Shown piece by piece: positions 8,131-17,411 of a stretch of 64,000 bases of DNA. Below the pieces are notes generated by a model. That model saw nothing but the letters and a program-made list of their open reading frames with translations, had not been told where the DNA came from and did no database searches. The position numbers and the translations under genes were made by a program. Positions within the stretch are counted from its first letter, which is position 1. Each line of letters begins with the position of its first letter. The stretch comes from JARLGU01 sp036504535 (GTDB lineage: Bacteria > Armatimonadota > Armatimonadia > Armatimonadales > Capsulimonadaceae): the NCBI GenBank assembly GCA_036504535.1, contig DASXUY010000050.1, forward strand, positions 62,001-126,000, read 5' to 3'.

Positions 8131-11100
8131 ATGGCCAGATACCTCACACCAACCTGGTGTGGAATCACATGCGCGCTGGCGCTTGCGTCGACGGCAGTTC
8201 AAAGCATTGCCGCCAGCGGCAATGCGGACTGGAAACGATCAGCAGCGGCGCTCGCGGCGGATCCGTCCGTCGTTCGCTACTATGCGTTCAATGAAGGGGG
8301 AGGCGATACAGTTCGCAATATTGCTGCTAATGGGACTGGCACACTGGATATTGGAGCGAATGATCCTTACTACGATCACAGCCTCGTTCCTTACCGGCCA
8401 GCACAGGCATTTCCGTACTGGACGTCAGGACGTTTTCCCGGTAAGAACGCACTCGCCGTTGACGATGCCTTTGCCAGTGTTGTCCACTCGGGCTTCTACG
8501 GCACCGATACCAAATCGATGACGGTCGAGATGTGGGTGCGCCCGCATACGACGGCGCCCTCCAGCGGGACGGCGTTCCTCGTTTCGGTCGGCGACGGTTA
8601 CTCGAATGGCTGGAAGATTGCGACTGGCTCGTCGGGTACGTCCTTCACTCTTGGCCGTGTCGGTGGGACTGGGGCGAGTGTCCTTGCGACCGTGCCGCTC
8701 GCGGGGTTCGTGTGGCACCACGTCGTTGCGGAAATAGACAGCGAATCGAAAGCGCTGACGCTGTACGTCGACGGTACGCTTGCCGCGAGAACCGCTACCG
8801 ATTGCGAGTATACCCACGCTGCACAAGCGGCATGGACCAGATCCACCCCCGAACTGGATACAAAGGGCCTTGCTTTCGGGACCACGGCTAGCTTCAAAAA
8901 CACTTTGCCTTACGATATCGATGAGCTTATCATCTACCGCCGAGCGCTGCCAGCCGACGCAATCAAAGCCCACTACGACGCGGGCAAGCCTTCCATGACC
9001 GCCAAAGAGCAACTCGCTGCATATCAGGCGAGTGTCACGTCGCTGGCGCGTCTGGCGGCGATCACGGTCAAAGCGCCAACAGACAATGGATATGCGCCTG
9101 TCGGGTTGCAGATTCCCGTATCCGTGGTCATCCCCGCGACCGAGACGATTGCCGGTCGCTATTCAGTTGTCGTGAAGCTTAGCGATATCAAAGGCGCCGC
9201 GCTTTGGCGAAAAGAAAGTGCTTTAGCGCATGCGCCCAAACGCCTGTCATCGACCACGATTCTCGTACCGAAGCAGGCTTGCGGGCTATACAACCTGGTT
9301 GTCGACCTTGTCGATCCGGCTGGGAAGCGCCTCAAGACGGCAACGTTCCCCGTGGGCGTGCGTAAAGCAATCCCCATCTCATCGCGGGGGTCGTCCAGCT
9401 CCCCGGTGAACACGTATGGCGCTATTGACGACCATGTGGAAGATCTTTCACTGGGAGGCAAGTTTGAGCGTATCGCCCAGCAGTGGTGTCCCCCGCTTCC
9501 GGGGGGCGGCTACGACTGGCACTATACCGATCCGTATATCAATGCTGCGGTGGACAAGGGCGTCGAAACACTTTACATGCTATCCGCGCCGTTTACGGCG
9601 GATGCCCAATACCGAACGATGCGCGATATGGCTCAGCACCCGCAAGAGTGGGCGGCGTGGGTTCGTCTTGTCGCCGAACGATACAAGGGGAAGGTCCACT
9701 ACTGGGAGGTATTGAACGAGCCGAACAGCCATGAACTAACGCCGGACGAGTATGTGGTACTTTTGAAAACGGCATACGAGACTCTTAAGGCCGTGGACCC
9801 GACTTGCAAGGTCGTGGGTATTTGCGGAACAGCGAACTTTGCGGACTGGACCGAAGATGTATTGGCAGCGGGCGGCGGCAAGTATCTCGACATTGTGACG
9901 TTTCACAACTATATCGGCACGTCGCCAATCAAAAGCCGAAAGCGCTATCGTAAAGTGGCCCGCGTCAAGGATGCTGTCATGAAATACATCGGGCATCCGG
10001 TGCCGCTATGGAACGGCGAATGCGGTATCCATCAGCCAAAGCGGGTGAACGGAAGGCCGATAACGGACGATGAGCTGCTGAAGAGCTATCCGGGGCGATC
10101 CGGACTAACTGACGGGTTCGCAACCGCGAATGTCGACGCGATCACGATGACGGCTGAGCATCGAAGCGCGTGCTGGCAGGTTCAGTCCATATTGGTCGAT
10201 CTGGCCGCCGGGGCCGAGAAATACTTCGTGCTCATGGGTTCAAATCGCTATTACCCGTACACCCTCACCGCGCGTCAGGGGCTCCCGAGCGAAAAGGGTA
10301 TCGCGCTTGCCGCTCTGGTATCGGCAACCGCCAACATGGAGAGCGTGCGGGACTTGCCACTGAGCGCAAGCGACGCGGGAGGCGTCATCGTGAGAGGTCG
10401 CCGCGGCGAAAACACCGCGATACTTTTTGCTGATAGGCCTATAAACGTTCCATTCGAGGCTGGAAGCACCAAGGTCTTTCAGGGTATGGATTACTTGGGT
10501 AATCCTCGCACATGGACAGCTCAGAATGGACGCCTCAATCTCTCGCTCGGAGAAGAGCCGATCTACGTTTTCAATGTTCCCCAGAGCTTCGCGGAAACGC
10601 ACCTGCTCACTGTCACAAAGTTCCCGGCGAACCTTGCGCCGCGCCAATCAGCCGTTGGGGAAATTACGCTATCGAACATGACGCCGGGAGCTCTATCGGG
10701 CACGTTGACGATTACAGCCGACGGGTGTCGCGTCGACCCTGTGAAGCCGGTAACGGTAGCGAGCGGAGAACGGAAAACCTTGCCGTTTACAGTCCATGGC
10801 GGCGACCTGACTCGCGGCAGCCACGGTATCGCAGCACAGTTCAATCAGAATGGCGTCGTCGTTTCGCGCGCTGAGCACTCATTCGACTCCGAAGGTTTAG
10901 CGATTCCCGTGATGAAGAGCGCGCACCCTATAGCCCTCGACGGCAGCATTGCACCTTGGGCGGCGATCCCTGAGGAGCGCAGTAACCAGGCGTCGCAGGT
11001 GGTGATCGGCCGTCCCGACGTTGGCGTGGCCGATCCTCGGTGGTGGCAGGGGCCAAGCGATCTATCGTACACCGTCCAGTCGACGTGGCGCGACGACGGT

Positions 11101-11559
11101 CTTTACGTGAGGATCAACGTCACCGATAACAAGCTCACTGTCGCTGCGCAGGGGAAGGAGCGACTAGGTTACCTCTGGGACTGCGTCGAGCTTTTCATTG
11201 ACGGACGCGAATTGCGGAACCGCGTGGCGGCCTATACTCCTGGCGCTGAGCAGATGATCGTTGTGCCGAACATCTCAGAAACACTCGCCCCCTGTGCGGT
11301 TGTCAATTTCGCTCACGCCGCTCCGACCTTCGATGCTCAGTTCGTCGGGAAGAGAACAGCGACAGGTTACTTTGTTGATGGGCGAATAAAGCCGCTCGAC
11401 AGCGGTCGAACGGTGCTTGCGCCCGGCGCGCACTTCGGTTTCGACGTCGCTATCGACGATGCCGATGATGCCCAGCGGCGCGTGCAAATGGCGCTTCACG
11501 GAACGATGAACAACAGCATCGACACATCGGCTTGGGGCTCGTACGAGTTAATGCCGTAA
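8131..11559 (+). CDS. Secreted multi-domain glycoside hydrolase (LamG + GH39-like + CBM9-like)
   Basis: A 1142-residue exported protein. There is a signal peptide at about 1-28. Residues 45-290 form a LamG/concanavalin-like domain (YYAFNEGGGDTV, SMTVEMWVRP, WHHVVAEI, LYVDGT, DELIIYRRAL). A TIM barrel of clan GH-A type occupies about 430-770, with WEVLNEPN holding the likely acid/base Glu near 529 and LWNGECG holding the likely nucleophile near 630, as in GH39/GH5-like enzymes. A C-terminal CBM9-like domain (about 925-1142) has STWRDDGLYVRINVTDN and LWDCVELFIDGR. It follows the two-repeat binding protein and is followed by a second hydrolase after 21 bp. The substrate is unknown; a beta-linked plant or microbial polysaccharide is likely. 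Confidence 0.85.
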   Translation: MARYLTPTWCGITCALALASTAVQSIAASGNADWKRSAAALAADPSVVRYYAFNEGGGDTVRNIAANGTGTLDIGANDPYYDHSLVPYRPAQAFPYWTSGRFPGKNALAVDDAFASVVHSGFYGTDTKSMTVEMWVRPHTTAPSSGTAFLVSVGDGYSNGWKIATGSSGTSFTLGRVGGTGASVLATVPLAGFVWHHVVAEIDSESKALTLYVDGTLAARTATDCEYTHAAQAAWTRSTPELDTKGLAFGTTASFKNTLPYDIDELIIYRRALPADAIKAHYDAGKPSMTAKEQLAAYQASVTSLARLAAITVKAPTDNGYAPVGLQIPVSVVIPATETIAGRYSVVVKLSDIKGAALWRKESALAHAPKRLSSTTILVPKQACGLYNLVVDLVDPAGKRLKTATFPVGVRKAIPISSRGSSSSPVNTYGAIDDHVEDLSLGGKFERIAQQWCPPLPGGGYDWHYTDPYINAAVDKGVETLYMLSAPFTADAQYRTMRDMAQHPQEWAAWVRLVAERYKGKVHYWEVLNEPNSHELTPDEYVVLLKTAYETLKAVDPTCKVVGICGTANFADWTEDVLAAGGGKYLDIVTFHNYIGTSPIKSRKRYRKVARVKDAVMKYIGHPVPLWNGECGIHQPKRVNGRPITDDELLKSYPGRSGLTDGFATANVDAITMTAEHRSACWQVQSILVDLAAGAEKYFVLMGSNRYYPYTLTARQGLPSEKGIALAALVSATANMESVRDLPLSASDAGGVIVRGRRGENTAILFADRPINVPFEAGSTKVFQGMDYLGNPRTWTAQNGRLNLSLGEEPIYVFNVPQSFAETHLLTVTKFPANLAPRQSAVGEITLSNMTPGALSGTLTITADGCRVDPVKPVTVASGERKTLPFTVHGGDLTRGSHGIAAQFNQNGVVVSRAEHSFDSEGLAIPVMKSAHPIALDGSIAPWAAIPEERSNQASQVVIGRPDVGVADPRWWQGPSDLSYTVQSTWRDDGLYVRINVTDNKLTVAAQGKERLGYLWDCVELFIDGRELRNRVAAYTPGAEQMIVVPNISETLAPCAVVNFAHAAPTFDAQFVGKRTATGYFVDGRIKPLDSGRTVLAPGAHFGFDVAIDDADDAQRRVQMALHGTMNNSIDTSAWGSYELMP

Positions 11560-11580
11560 AGGTTCGAAGAAAGACTACAC

Positions 11581-13581
11581 ATGATCTCCCGTAATGATAT
11601 GAACGATCCGAAGCGCAACTGGCACACGGGCGTATTCTTTGGCGTGCATTACGACTTGCATGCGCGTAAGGACGATACTCGCCTTGGGACGGACCTGACC
11701 CGCGAGCACCTCAAGGCCGAACTCGCCAAAGTGAAGCCTGACTTTGTTCAGTGCGACTGCAAGGGCCATCCCGGCTATACGAGTTGGCCAACCGCCGTGG
11801 GGACGCCATCGCCGGGCATCGTTAATGACGCGCTGCGGATCCATCGCGACGTCACGAACGAACTGGGCATTCCGCTTATCGCGCACTACTCCGGTGTGTG
11901 GAACGCTCTCGCGGTCGAGCAGCATCCCGATTGGGCGTGCGTGCCACCCGATGCCGCTACTGGTGTCAAGAACGACTACCGTCACGGATTTACGTGCAAT
12001 CTTAGCGCGTATACGGACGATCTCATGATCCCACAGCTCATAGAAGTCATCGACAAATATGACATCGACGGGTTCTGGGTGGATGGTGAGAACTGGGCTT
12101 CGCGGCCATGCTACTGCCAGCGGTGCCGGTGTGAGTTCACGAAGCGCACTGGGATCGCGTCGGCACCGCTTGATTCGGCTGCGGCGAATTGGCGTCAGTG
12201 GGCCGACTTCCACCGGCAGCTCTTCGCGGAGCACGTTGCCAGATATACGACTGCGGTCCATGCGCGCAAGCCGAGCTGCACGGTTTGCAGCAATTGGATA
12301 TTCACATTTGGCCATCCCGATCCGATCACGGTGCCAGTGGACTATCTGTCGGGAGACTTTGTCCACAAATGGAGCCTCCAGGCATCGCTGCTGTCATCGC
12401 GGTACATGTCCGCTCTCGGGCTGTCTTGGGACCTCATGGGCTGGGCGTTCTCGTCCGGCGGCGAACCCGAGGACGCGTGGACGTTCAAGCATACTCCGGC
12501 GATGTGCCAGGAAGCAGCCACTGTCATCTCCCTCGGCGGGGCATTCTCCCTGTACGATCTCCCGCAGCGCACCGGCCACTTGAACAGCTGGCATCAGGAT
12601 GCGATAGCCGACGTGGCGCGGTTCGTTCGAGCCCGACAGCCATGGTGTCAGAACACGGAAACGGTGCCTCAGGCTGTCATTCTCCACAACGTCGATCACT
12701 ACTATTCGCATATCAACGAGAACCTGGCCATTGGCACGTGGTCCGCGCAATACCAGATCGAGGGCGCGCTTCACTCGTTGCTAGCGAATCATGTGTCCGT
12801 CGATATCTTGAACGACACGGCTCTCGCGGAACGAGTTCACGAATACCCCCTCGTTATCGTCCCCGAGCAGACGCACGTGTCGCCAGAGCTTATCAAATTG
12901 CTCGAACAGTATGTCGCTAACGGTGGCGCGCTGCTCGCGTCCGGTGTCGACGCGGTCAGGGATTTTGGAGCAATCGCGGGAGTAGAGGCGTGCGGCGACG
13001 CGTCTCAAATGACCGCCTTCGTCGAGGTGGAACGCGCGGTAACACCCATTGCGGGTGTCTGGCAGCGGGCAGACGTGGTCGACGCAACCGTGGTCGCGTC
13101 GGTGCTGGCCGAGAACGACCCTGCGTTCAACGACGCGCTCATGCCAGCGTTAACGGTCCGTTCCTATGGTAAGGGGCGTATCGGCCTGTTCACGGGTCCC
13201 GTCTTCGCGAACTATTTCCAAACGCACTACCCGCGAACGAGAGACCTGATTGGACTAGCCGTGCAAGCGCTTGAGCCGAAACTCTTGGTTGCGGTGGACG
13301 GCCCCGCAACCGTCCACGTTGTGCTGCGCAGTCAACCAGGCCGGATTATCGCCCACCTCGTAAACGTGAGTTCGTCCAACCCGCTGGGCTTAAATGCGAC
13401 GCTCGTCGAAGACGTTTCTCCGTCCGGACCGATGACGTTGCGGTTCAATCTCACCCACAAACCACGGGCAGTCTACAACGCCCCCAGCATGGAAGGCCTT
13501 TCGTGGAAAATGCAAGACGGCGCGCTAACGGTGAGCATCACGAACGTCGGCATCATGGACAGCGTGGTGATCGAGTTGTAG
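11581..13581 (+). CDS. GHL6-like glycoside hydrolase with GH42-type trimerisation domain
   Basis: A 666-residue protein with no signal peptide. The N-terminal half is a TIM barrel resembling hypothetical glycosyl hydrolase 6 and GH29-like proteins (DFVQCDCKGHPGYTSWP, LIAHYSGVWN, and IDGFWVDGENWA with acidic candidates near residues 164-168). CYCQRCRCEFTKRTG is a cysteine cluster common in this group. From about 365 a Rossmann-like GH42 trimerisation domain follows (HSLLANHVSVDILND, YPLVIVPEQTHVSPELI, YVANGGALLASG), then a small beta domain with RIIAHLVNVSS. Annotation pipelines often name such proteins alpha-L-fucosidase; the sequence alone supports only a GH29/GH42-like glycosidase. It is the last gene of module 1. 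Confidence 0.8.
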   Translation: MISRNDMNDPKRNWHTGVFFGVHYDLHARKDDTRLGTDLTREHLKAELAKVKPDFVQCDCKGHPGYTSWPTAVGTPSPGIVNDALRIHRDVTNELGIPLIAHYSGVWNALAVEQHPDWACVPPDAATGVKNDYRHGFTCNLSAYTDDLMIPQLIEVIDKYDIDGFWVDGENWASRPCYCQRCRCEFTKRTGIASAPLDSAAANWRQWADFHRQLFAEHVARYTTAVHARKPSCTVCSNWIFTFGHPDPITVPVDYLSGDFVHKWSLQASLLSSRYMSALGLSWDLMGWAFSSGGEPEDAWTFKHTPAMCQEAATVISLGGAFSLYDLPQRTGHLNSWHQDAIADVARFVRARQPWCQNTETVPQAVILHNVDHYYSHINENLAIGTWSAQYQIEGALHSLLANHVSVDILNDTALAERVHEYPLVIVPEQTHVSPELIKLLEQYVANGGALLASGVDAVRDFGAIAGVEACGDASQMTAFVEVERAVTPIAGVWQRADVVDATVVASVLAENDPAFNDALMPALTVRSYGKGRIGLFTGPVFANYFQTHYPRTRDLIGLAVQALEPKLLVAVDGPATVHVVLRSQPGRIIAHLVNVSSSNPLGLNATLVEDVSPSGPMTLRFNLTHKPRAVYNAPSMEGLSWKMQDGALTVSITNVGIMDSVVIEL

Positions 13582-13652
13582 GCTACGGCGACGGATCGCC
13601 ACTCATACGCTGTTAGCTGAGCGCGGGAGAAATGTGGCGACTCACCACCCCT

Positions 13653-13991
13653 TCACGGACTCGGATCCGCCTTCTCCCCGCCTTCCAGATAAGCGCCAAG
13701 CAGGTCCAGCCGCGTTTCCCACAGCTGGCGGTAGGGGTCTAGCCAGCTCGACACCTCTTGCAGCCGTTCGTGACGCAGCTTACAGGGGCGCCATTGGGCT
13801 TGCTTGGTCTTCTGGATCAGGCCAGCTTCTTCGAGTATCCGAACGTGCTTTGTGATGGCGGGTAGCGACAGCGAAAAGGGTTGGGCTAGCTCCGTGATGG
13901 TGGAGTTGCCCACTAGCAGCCTCGCCAAAATCGCACGACGGGTCGGGTCGGCGACGGCGTATAGCGTGGTGCTCAGTGTGTCGGTGGTCAT
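13653..13991 (-). CDS. ArsR family transcriptional regulator
   Basis: A 112-residue winged-helix repressor. LYAVADPTRRAILARLL opens the ArsR fold, ITELAQPFSLSLPAITKHVRILEEAGLI is the recognition helix region, and the wing contains KQAQWRPCKL. The cysteine-rich metal sites of ArsR/SmtB (for example CxCxC or ELCVCD) are absent, so it belongs to the non-metal branch that pairs with SRPBCC proteins. Its ATG overlaps the stop of the SRPBCC gene by one base (TAATG), so the two are translated together from one mRNA. In most such pairs the regulator comes first; here it is second. Confidence 0.9.
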   Translation of the reverse strand: MTTDTLSTTLYAVADPTRRAILARLLVGNSTITELAQPFSLSLPAITKHVRILEEAGLIQKTKQAQWRPCKLRHERLQEVSSWLDPYRQLWETRLDLLGAYLEGGEKADPSP

Positions 13992-14446
13992 TAGCCAAGG
14001 TACCCTTCAAGGCGATCGAAGTGAGCTTGGGTACCGATAATGCGATTGGCTCGCGACTCCTCCACAGTCTGACCGCTGAAGACCGCGAGCTGCTCATGGT
14101 AGGTCATACGCGTGCCGACGGCGGTCTCGGTGAACTCGACGACGACGGTTGATATCGAGTAAATCTCGCCGCCCAGACGTACCTCGAAGCTATAGCCGAT
14201 CCGCTTGTTCTCCTGAACATCGTAAAAATGCCCGGTGTACTCGGTGGTCATCCTTCCATCAAAATTGCCGGTCATCGTTTCGACACCGCCCTCACGCAGG
14301 TCGACGCTTCGCCCGGTCTCGACCCACTTGTCTGGTCCCACGAACCATTTCCTCTTCGCCTCGACATCGCCCCAAGCGCGAAACACCGCCGCAGGAGCGC
14401 AATGGTATTCCCGTGAAAGTTCCATATCGTAATAACACGTTTTCAT
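13991..14446 (-). CDS. SRPBCC (AHSA1-like) domain protein
   Basis: A 151-residue START/Bet v1-like protein from the ATG at 14446, which has GAGG six bases upstream. An ATG 12 bases earlier lies inside an operator palindrome and is not preferred. The AHSA1 pattern is visible: LSREYHCAPAAVFRAWGDVEAKRKWF, then GGVETMTGNFDG, VVVEFTETAVGTRMTYHEQLAVF and a C-terminal helix HFDRLEGYLG. Members bind hydrophobic ligands in a helix-grip cavity and often occur with a non-metal ArsR regulator, as here. The ligand is unknown. Confidence 0.88.
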   Translation of the reverse strand: MKTCYYDMELSREYHCAPAAVFRAWGDVEAKRKWFVGPDKWVETGRSVDLREGGVETMTGNFDGRMTTEYTGHFYDVQENKRIGYSFEVRLGGEIYSISTVVVEFTETAVGTRMTYHEQLAVFSGQTVEESRANRIIGTQAHFDRLEGYLG

Positions 14447-14457
14447 ATCGTACCTCA

Positions 14458-14506
14458 TAGTTAATTAACTAATCGGTATTATACACATCGGAGTAACCTA
14501 TGTCAA
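14458..14506 (-). promoter_or_regulatory. Promoter and operator palindrome of the SRPBCC-ArsR operon
   Basis: On the minus strand TTGACA (14506-14501), 17 bp, TATAAT (14483-14478), a perfect consensus. A perfect 14-bp palindrome TAGTTAATTAACTA occupies 14458-14471, centred just after the expected start site, which is where an ArsR dimer would block transcription. Confidence 0.75.
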
Positions 14507-14707
14507 GGTGCCCGGTGGAAAAATCGGATTGAAACTAATGTTCGTATATATTGCTTTTTAGATATATAAAGGGTGCAATAGTTATAGGAAAGAGTTTGGC
14601 AACCGTCCAGCCCGCGACAGCGCTATTACAAGGAGGAGGCCATTCCGCCACCTGAGGCGAGAGCTCTATGCGCATGCATAAAAGACGCAATGCAGGGCGC
14701 ATAGCGA

Positions 14708-14741
14708 CCAACGCGGCGCAAGGCGAGTTGAGCCGCGTTGG
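14708..14741 (-). terminator. Hairpin after the GH71/SUMF1 gene
   Basis: A perfect 10-bp stem (CCAACGCGGC / GCCGCGTTGG) with a 14-base loop, ten bases past the stop codon at 14751. No T-run follows on the minus strand, so it may act as an mRNA 3' end stabiliser or a weak terminator. Confidence 0.45.
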
Positions 14742-14750
14742 AGAGAACTA

Positions 14751-17411
14751 TTACTTACCTGCGAGACGCGCCTTGCCCTTTTCGGGCAAGACAACACGGA
14801 AGCCGATATAGATATAGCCCGGGTAGACGGCGCTGTTGTACTCTCTGTCGGCGTTGCGCTGGCTGTAGTTGTAGTAGCCCCACGAGCCGCCGCGAATCGA
14901 GCGGTACGGGGTGATGTCCTGGCTGCACGGGTTAGTCTGGGCGTCAGCGGGGTACGCGTTGAACCAGTCCGAGCACCATTCGGAGACATTGCCCGCAAGA
15001 TCGAAGACGCCGTCGCGGCTTGCACCGTCGGGGTAGCTGCCGACGACCATCACACCGAGGCCGGGGTTGCTTGGGATGCGAGATGTCATCTCCAGAGGCG
15101 CGATCTGGAGATTGCCGCGACTTGTATCGGGCACCTTGTTGCCCCAGGGGTAAGTTCGGCCTTCTCCGCGTCCCGTAGCGACATACTCCCACTCAGCTTC
15201 GGTGGGCAGCCGGTAACCGTCAGTGGCCATGTCCACGATCCAGCGCTTGGACACGTTGGCGCCGTCTTTAACCTCTTGCTCGCGGTAAGCAGGAGTGAGG
15301 CCGCTCTGGGCGCTGAGCCAGTTGCAGTACGCGGCAGCATTGAGCCACGACACGTAGATCACGGGTTCACGATTGCGCCACGAGTAGGAGTCTCGGAACG
15401 CTTTGTGCGCGGGGTCGAACCGCTCGTACTCGTCGTTGGTCACTTCGTACTTGGCGATGCTGAACGGAGCAAGTGTCACCTTGTGGACGGGCTTTTCGTC
15501 GGGATTGCCAGCCGATGCGCCCATGGTGAATGATCCGCCGGGAACGGCGACCAATTCGGGTGTCGGGGCGGTTCGAGGAGCCGGAGTAGCGACGGGTTCG
15601 ACTTTGACAAGGTCGATGGTGTCGATCAGCACACTGCCGGAGTCGTTGCTAGCCACATGGGGCTTGCCGCCCGATGTTCCCGGCAGCCATTTGACGGCGA
15701 TTTCGCTGGTCGACGAGTAGAGCGACCAGAAGAACGAAAGGGTTGCGGTCTGACCTTTCGGTGTTGGCGGGAGGTAGAGCGGGATGAAATACGGGAACGC
15801 TCCCTGCGCCGTGTCAGGACCGTTGGCAGTCATCGTCAGGCGAGCTTCACGCGGCGACGGGTTGCTGTAGGTGACCCGGATATTGTACGTGGATGTCGCG
15901 AGCTTTTCGACAGGGAGCGCGAATCCACTGCCTGCCGTCTCCGTGTTGCGGACGAGTTTGCGCGCGCCGAGGCTCTCGACAGTCGCGCCGCTGGTGAGCT
16001 TACCGGACGACGCTATGAGAGTCTTCACCGGGCCGGCGGCGGCTCCGCTAATCCATGTGCGGTTCAGCAGGTGGTAGCCAACCTCGCTGTTTTCCTGGGT
16101 GGCGTCGGAGATAATCAGCTTACGCCCGCTGAAGCTGAGGACCGGAGCCTTGTCGCGGGTAAGCGAAAAGCGGGGTGTGCCCGGCGTATAGGCCGCGTTA
16201 GCGTGGCCGATGCCAGCTGGCATGGCGAAAGTTTGCGTCCCCTTCGCAGTCGTGACGGTCAGCTGGGCAGGCGCGGTGAGGAAGGTGGTGACGGATACCT
16301 CGTCGCGGACATCGTCGTGGATCTGGTCGAACGGGTAAAGGTACGTTGTGACGTCGACCCACTCCTTTTTCTTTTCGCTCCACGCCTTATGGAGCCATTT
16401 TGATCGGTTGCGGTAGCTGACGTAGACCTTGTCCTGAGTGATGGCGGGCTGCTTGCCGCTCTTATACCAGGCGCTATAGTAGGCGGTGGCGTCCAGCGGC
16501 GCTTCGTCGCGGTCGTAATACTCGCGGTCGTCGCCCCCCTGCCAGCGGTACGGCATAAGGTTGGTGTCTTCATTGTAGTCGTTCCAGGTGACGATCTCCA
16601 CCCAGTCGGCGTCGTCGCGGATAAGGCCTTCCCACATGGTGCCATAGCCCTCAAGCCCCCGATAGTCACGAAGATTGGGGCTGTTCATGGCCGGACATGT
16701 GCCCGCCATGAAAATCTTGTCCATGGCGTGCGACACACGGCAACCGGTGGCGTTTTCGATGACAAGATCGGTAGGGATACCGTCGGTTGCGAATGTGTAG
16801 ATACCGTCCATGTGCGGCTGGCCGTTGAAGAACGACGCCACAGTTTCCGGGCTCCACGCCATAGCGTACTTGGCATTGGACATGAACGGAACAAAGCAAA
16901 TATCGTAGCCAGCGGCTTTGATGGATTTGATCGCTTCGGCGTAGGTTTCGGGATGGCCGCCCCAGGCGGATATCACTTGCTTTCCGCCAGCGCGGAACTG
17001 GTTTGGATGGTTGGCGAACCGCTTGACCATGTCGCCCATGTTGATCGGCAGGTTTTTAAGGCCAGCCACATCGGCGGAGAAGAAGAGCTTAAAGCCACTG
17101 TTGAGCTGCCTAGCCGCTTCGTACATGCGCAAGGCGGAGGTGACATAGTATCCGTCCTTGGTCGCCCCGGTTGCAGGATCGACCTGCATCCAGTCGCCGC
17201 AATTGAGCGCGAACCCGTCGATCCCATGCCGCTGGGCGAGTTCGATCTCCTGCTTGTAGAACTCGACGGTGCTGCCGAAACAGGTCATGTAGTGGGCGAA
17301 GACGATGTGGCGATCGTTGTCGGCGAGTGGGGCCGCTTTCGCGGGTACGGTGAGGGTGAATAGTGCTGCGAAGAGCGCGAGCATGATCAGTGTAAATTTG
17401 GTTCGTATCAT
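14751..17411 (-). CDS. Secreted GH71 alpha-1,3-glucanase-like protein fused to a SUMF1-like domain
   Basis: An 886-residue exported protein with a signal peptide (LIMLALFAALFTLTVPAKA). Residues about 30-330 are a GH71 barrel: IVFAHYMTCFG, GIDGFALNCGDW, DICFVPFMSN, WVEIVTWNDYNEDTNL. GH71 enzymes cleave alpha-1,3-glucan (mutan, fungal wall glucan). Beta-sandwich sequence covers about 380-610. Residues about 620-880 are a formylglycine-generating-enzyme-like (SUMF1) domain: VAVPGGSFTMGAS, GYRLPTEAEWEYVATG, GNVSEWCSDW, RGGSWGYYNYSQRNADREY, IGFRVV. The two active-site cysteines of true FGEs are missing in the RGGSW segment, so a binding or structural role is more likely than sulfatase activation. 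It is the last gene of module 2. Confidence 0.88.
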   Translation of the reverse strand: MIRTKFTLIMLALFAALFTLTVPAKAAPLADNDRHIVFAHYMTCFGSTVEFYKQEIELAQRHGIDGFALNCGDWMQVDPATGATKDGYYVTSALRMYEAARQLNSGFKLFFSADVAGLKNLPINMGDMVKRFANHPNQFRAGGKQVISAWGGHPETYAEAIKSIKAAGYDICFVPFMSNAKYAMAWSPETVASFFNGQPHMDGIYTFATDGIPTDLVIENATGCRVSHAMDKIFMAGTCPAMNSPNLRDYRGLEGYGTMWEGLIRDDADWVEIVTWNDYNEDTNLMPYRWQGGDDREYYDRDEAPLDATAYYSAWYKSGKQPAITQDKVYVSYRNRSKWLHKAWSEKKKEWVDVTTYLYPFDQIHDDVRDEVSVTTFLTAPAQLTVTTAKGTQTFAMPAGIGHANAAYTPGTPRFSLTRDKAPVLSFSGRKLIISDATQENSEVGYHLLNRTWISGAAAGPVKTLIASSGKLTSGATVESLGARKLVRNTETAGSGFALPVEKLATSTYNIRVTYSNPSPREARLTMTANGPDTAQGAFPYFIPLYLPPTPKGQTATLSFFWSLYSSTSEIAVKWLPGTSGGKPHVASNDSGSVLIDTIDLVKVEPVATPAPRTAPTPELVAVPGGSFTMGASAGNPDEKPVHKVTLAPFSIAKYEVTNDEYERFDPAHKAFRDSYSWRNREPVIYVSWLNAAAYCNWLSAQSGLTPAYREQEVKDGANVSKRWIVDMATDGYRLPTEAEWEYVATGRGEGRTYPWGNKVPDTSRGNLQIAPLEMTSRIPSNPGLGVMVVGSYPDGASRDGVFDLAGNVSEWCSDWFNAYPADAQTNPCSQDITPYRSIRGGSWGYYNYSQRNADREYNSAVYPGYIYIGFRVVLPEKGKARLAGK

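Larger units (their letters stand above)
14447..14750. other. Intergenic region with operator and two hairpins
   Basis: About 300 bp between the SRPBCC gene and the end of the GH71/SUMF1 gene. Besides the promoter and palindrome it holds an AT-rich stretch (14525-14590) and two inverted repeats, CTATGCGC/GCGCATAG (14666-14704) and CCAACGCGGC/GCCGCGTTGG (14708-14741). No gene is seen. Confidence 0.6.

Noticed and set aside
14751..15540. Sulfatase-activating formylglycine-generating enzyme
   Set aside because: The SUMF1 fold is present, but the catalytic cysteine pair is missing and no sulfatase gene occurs in the window.
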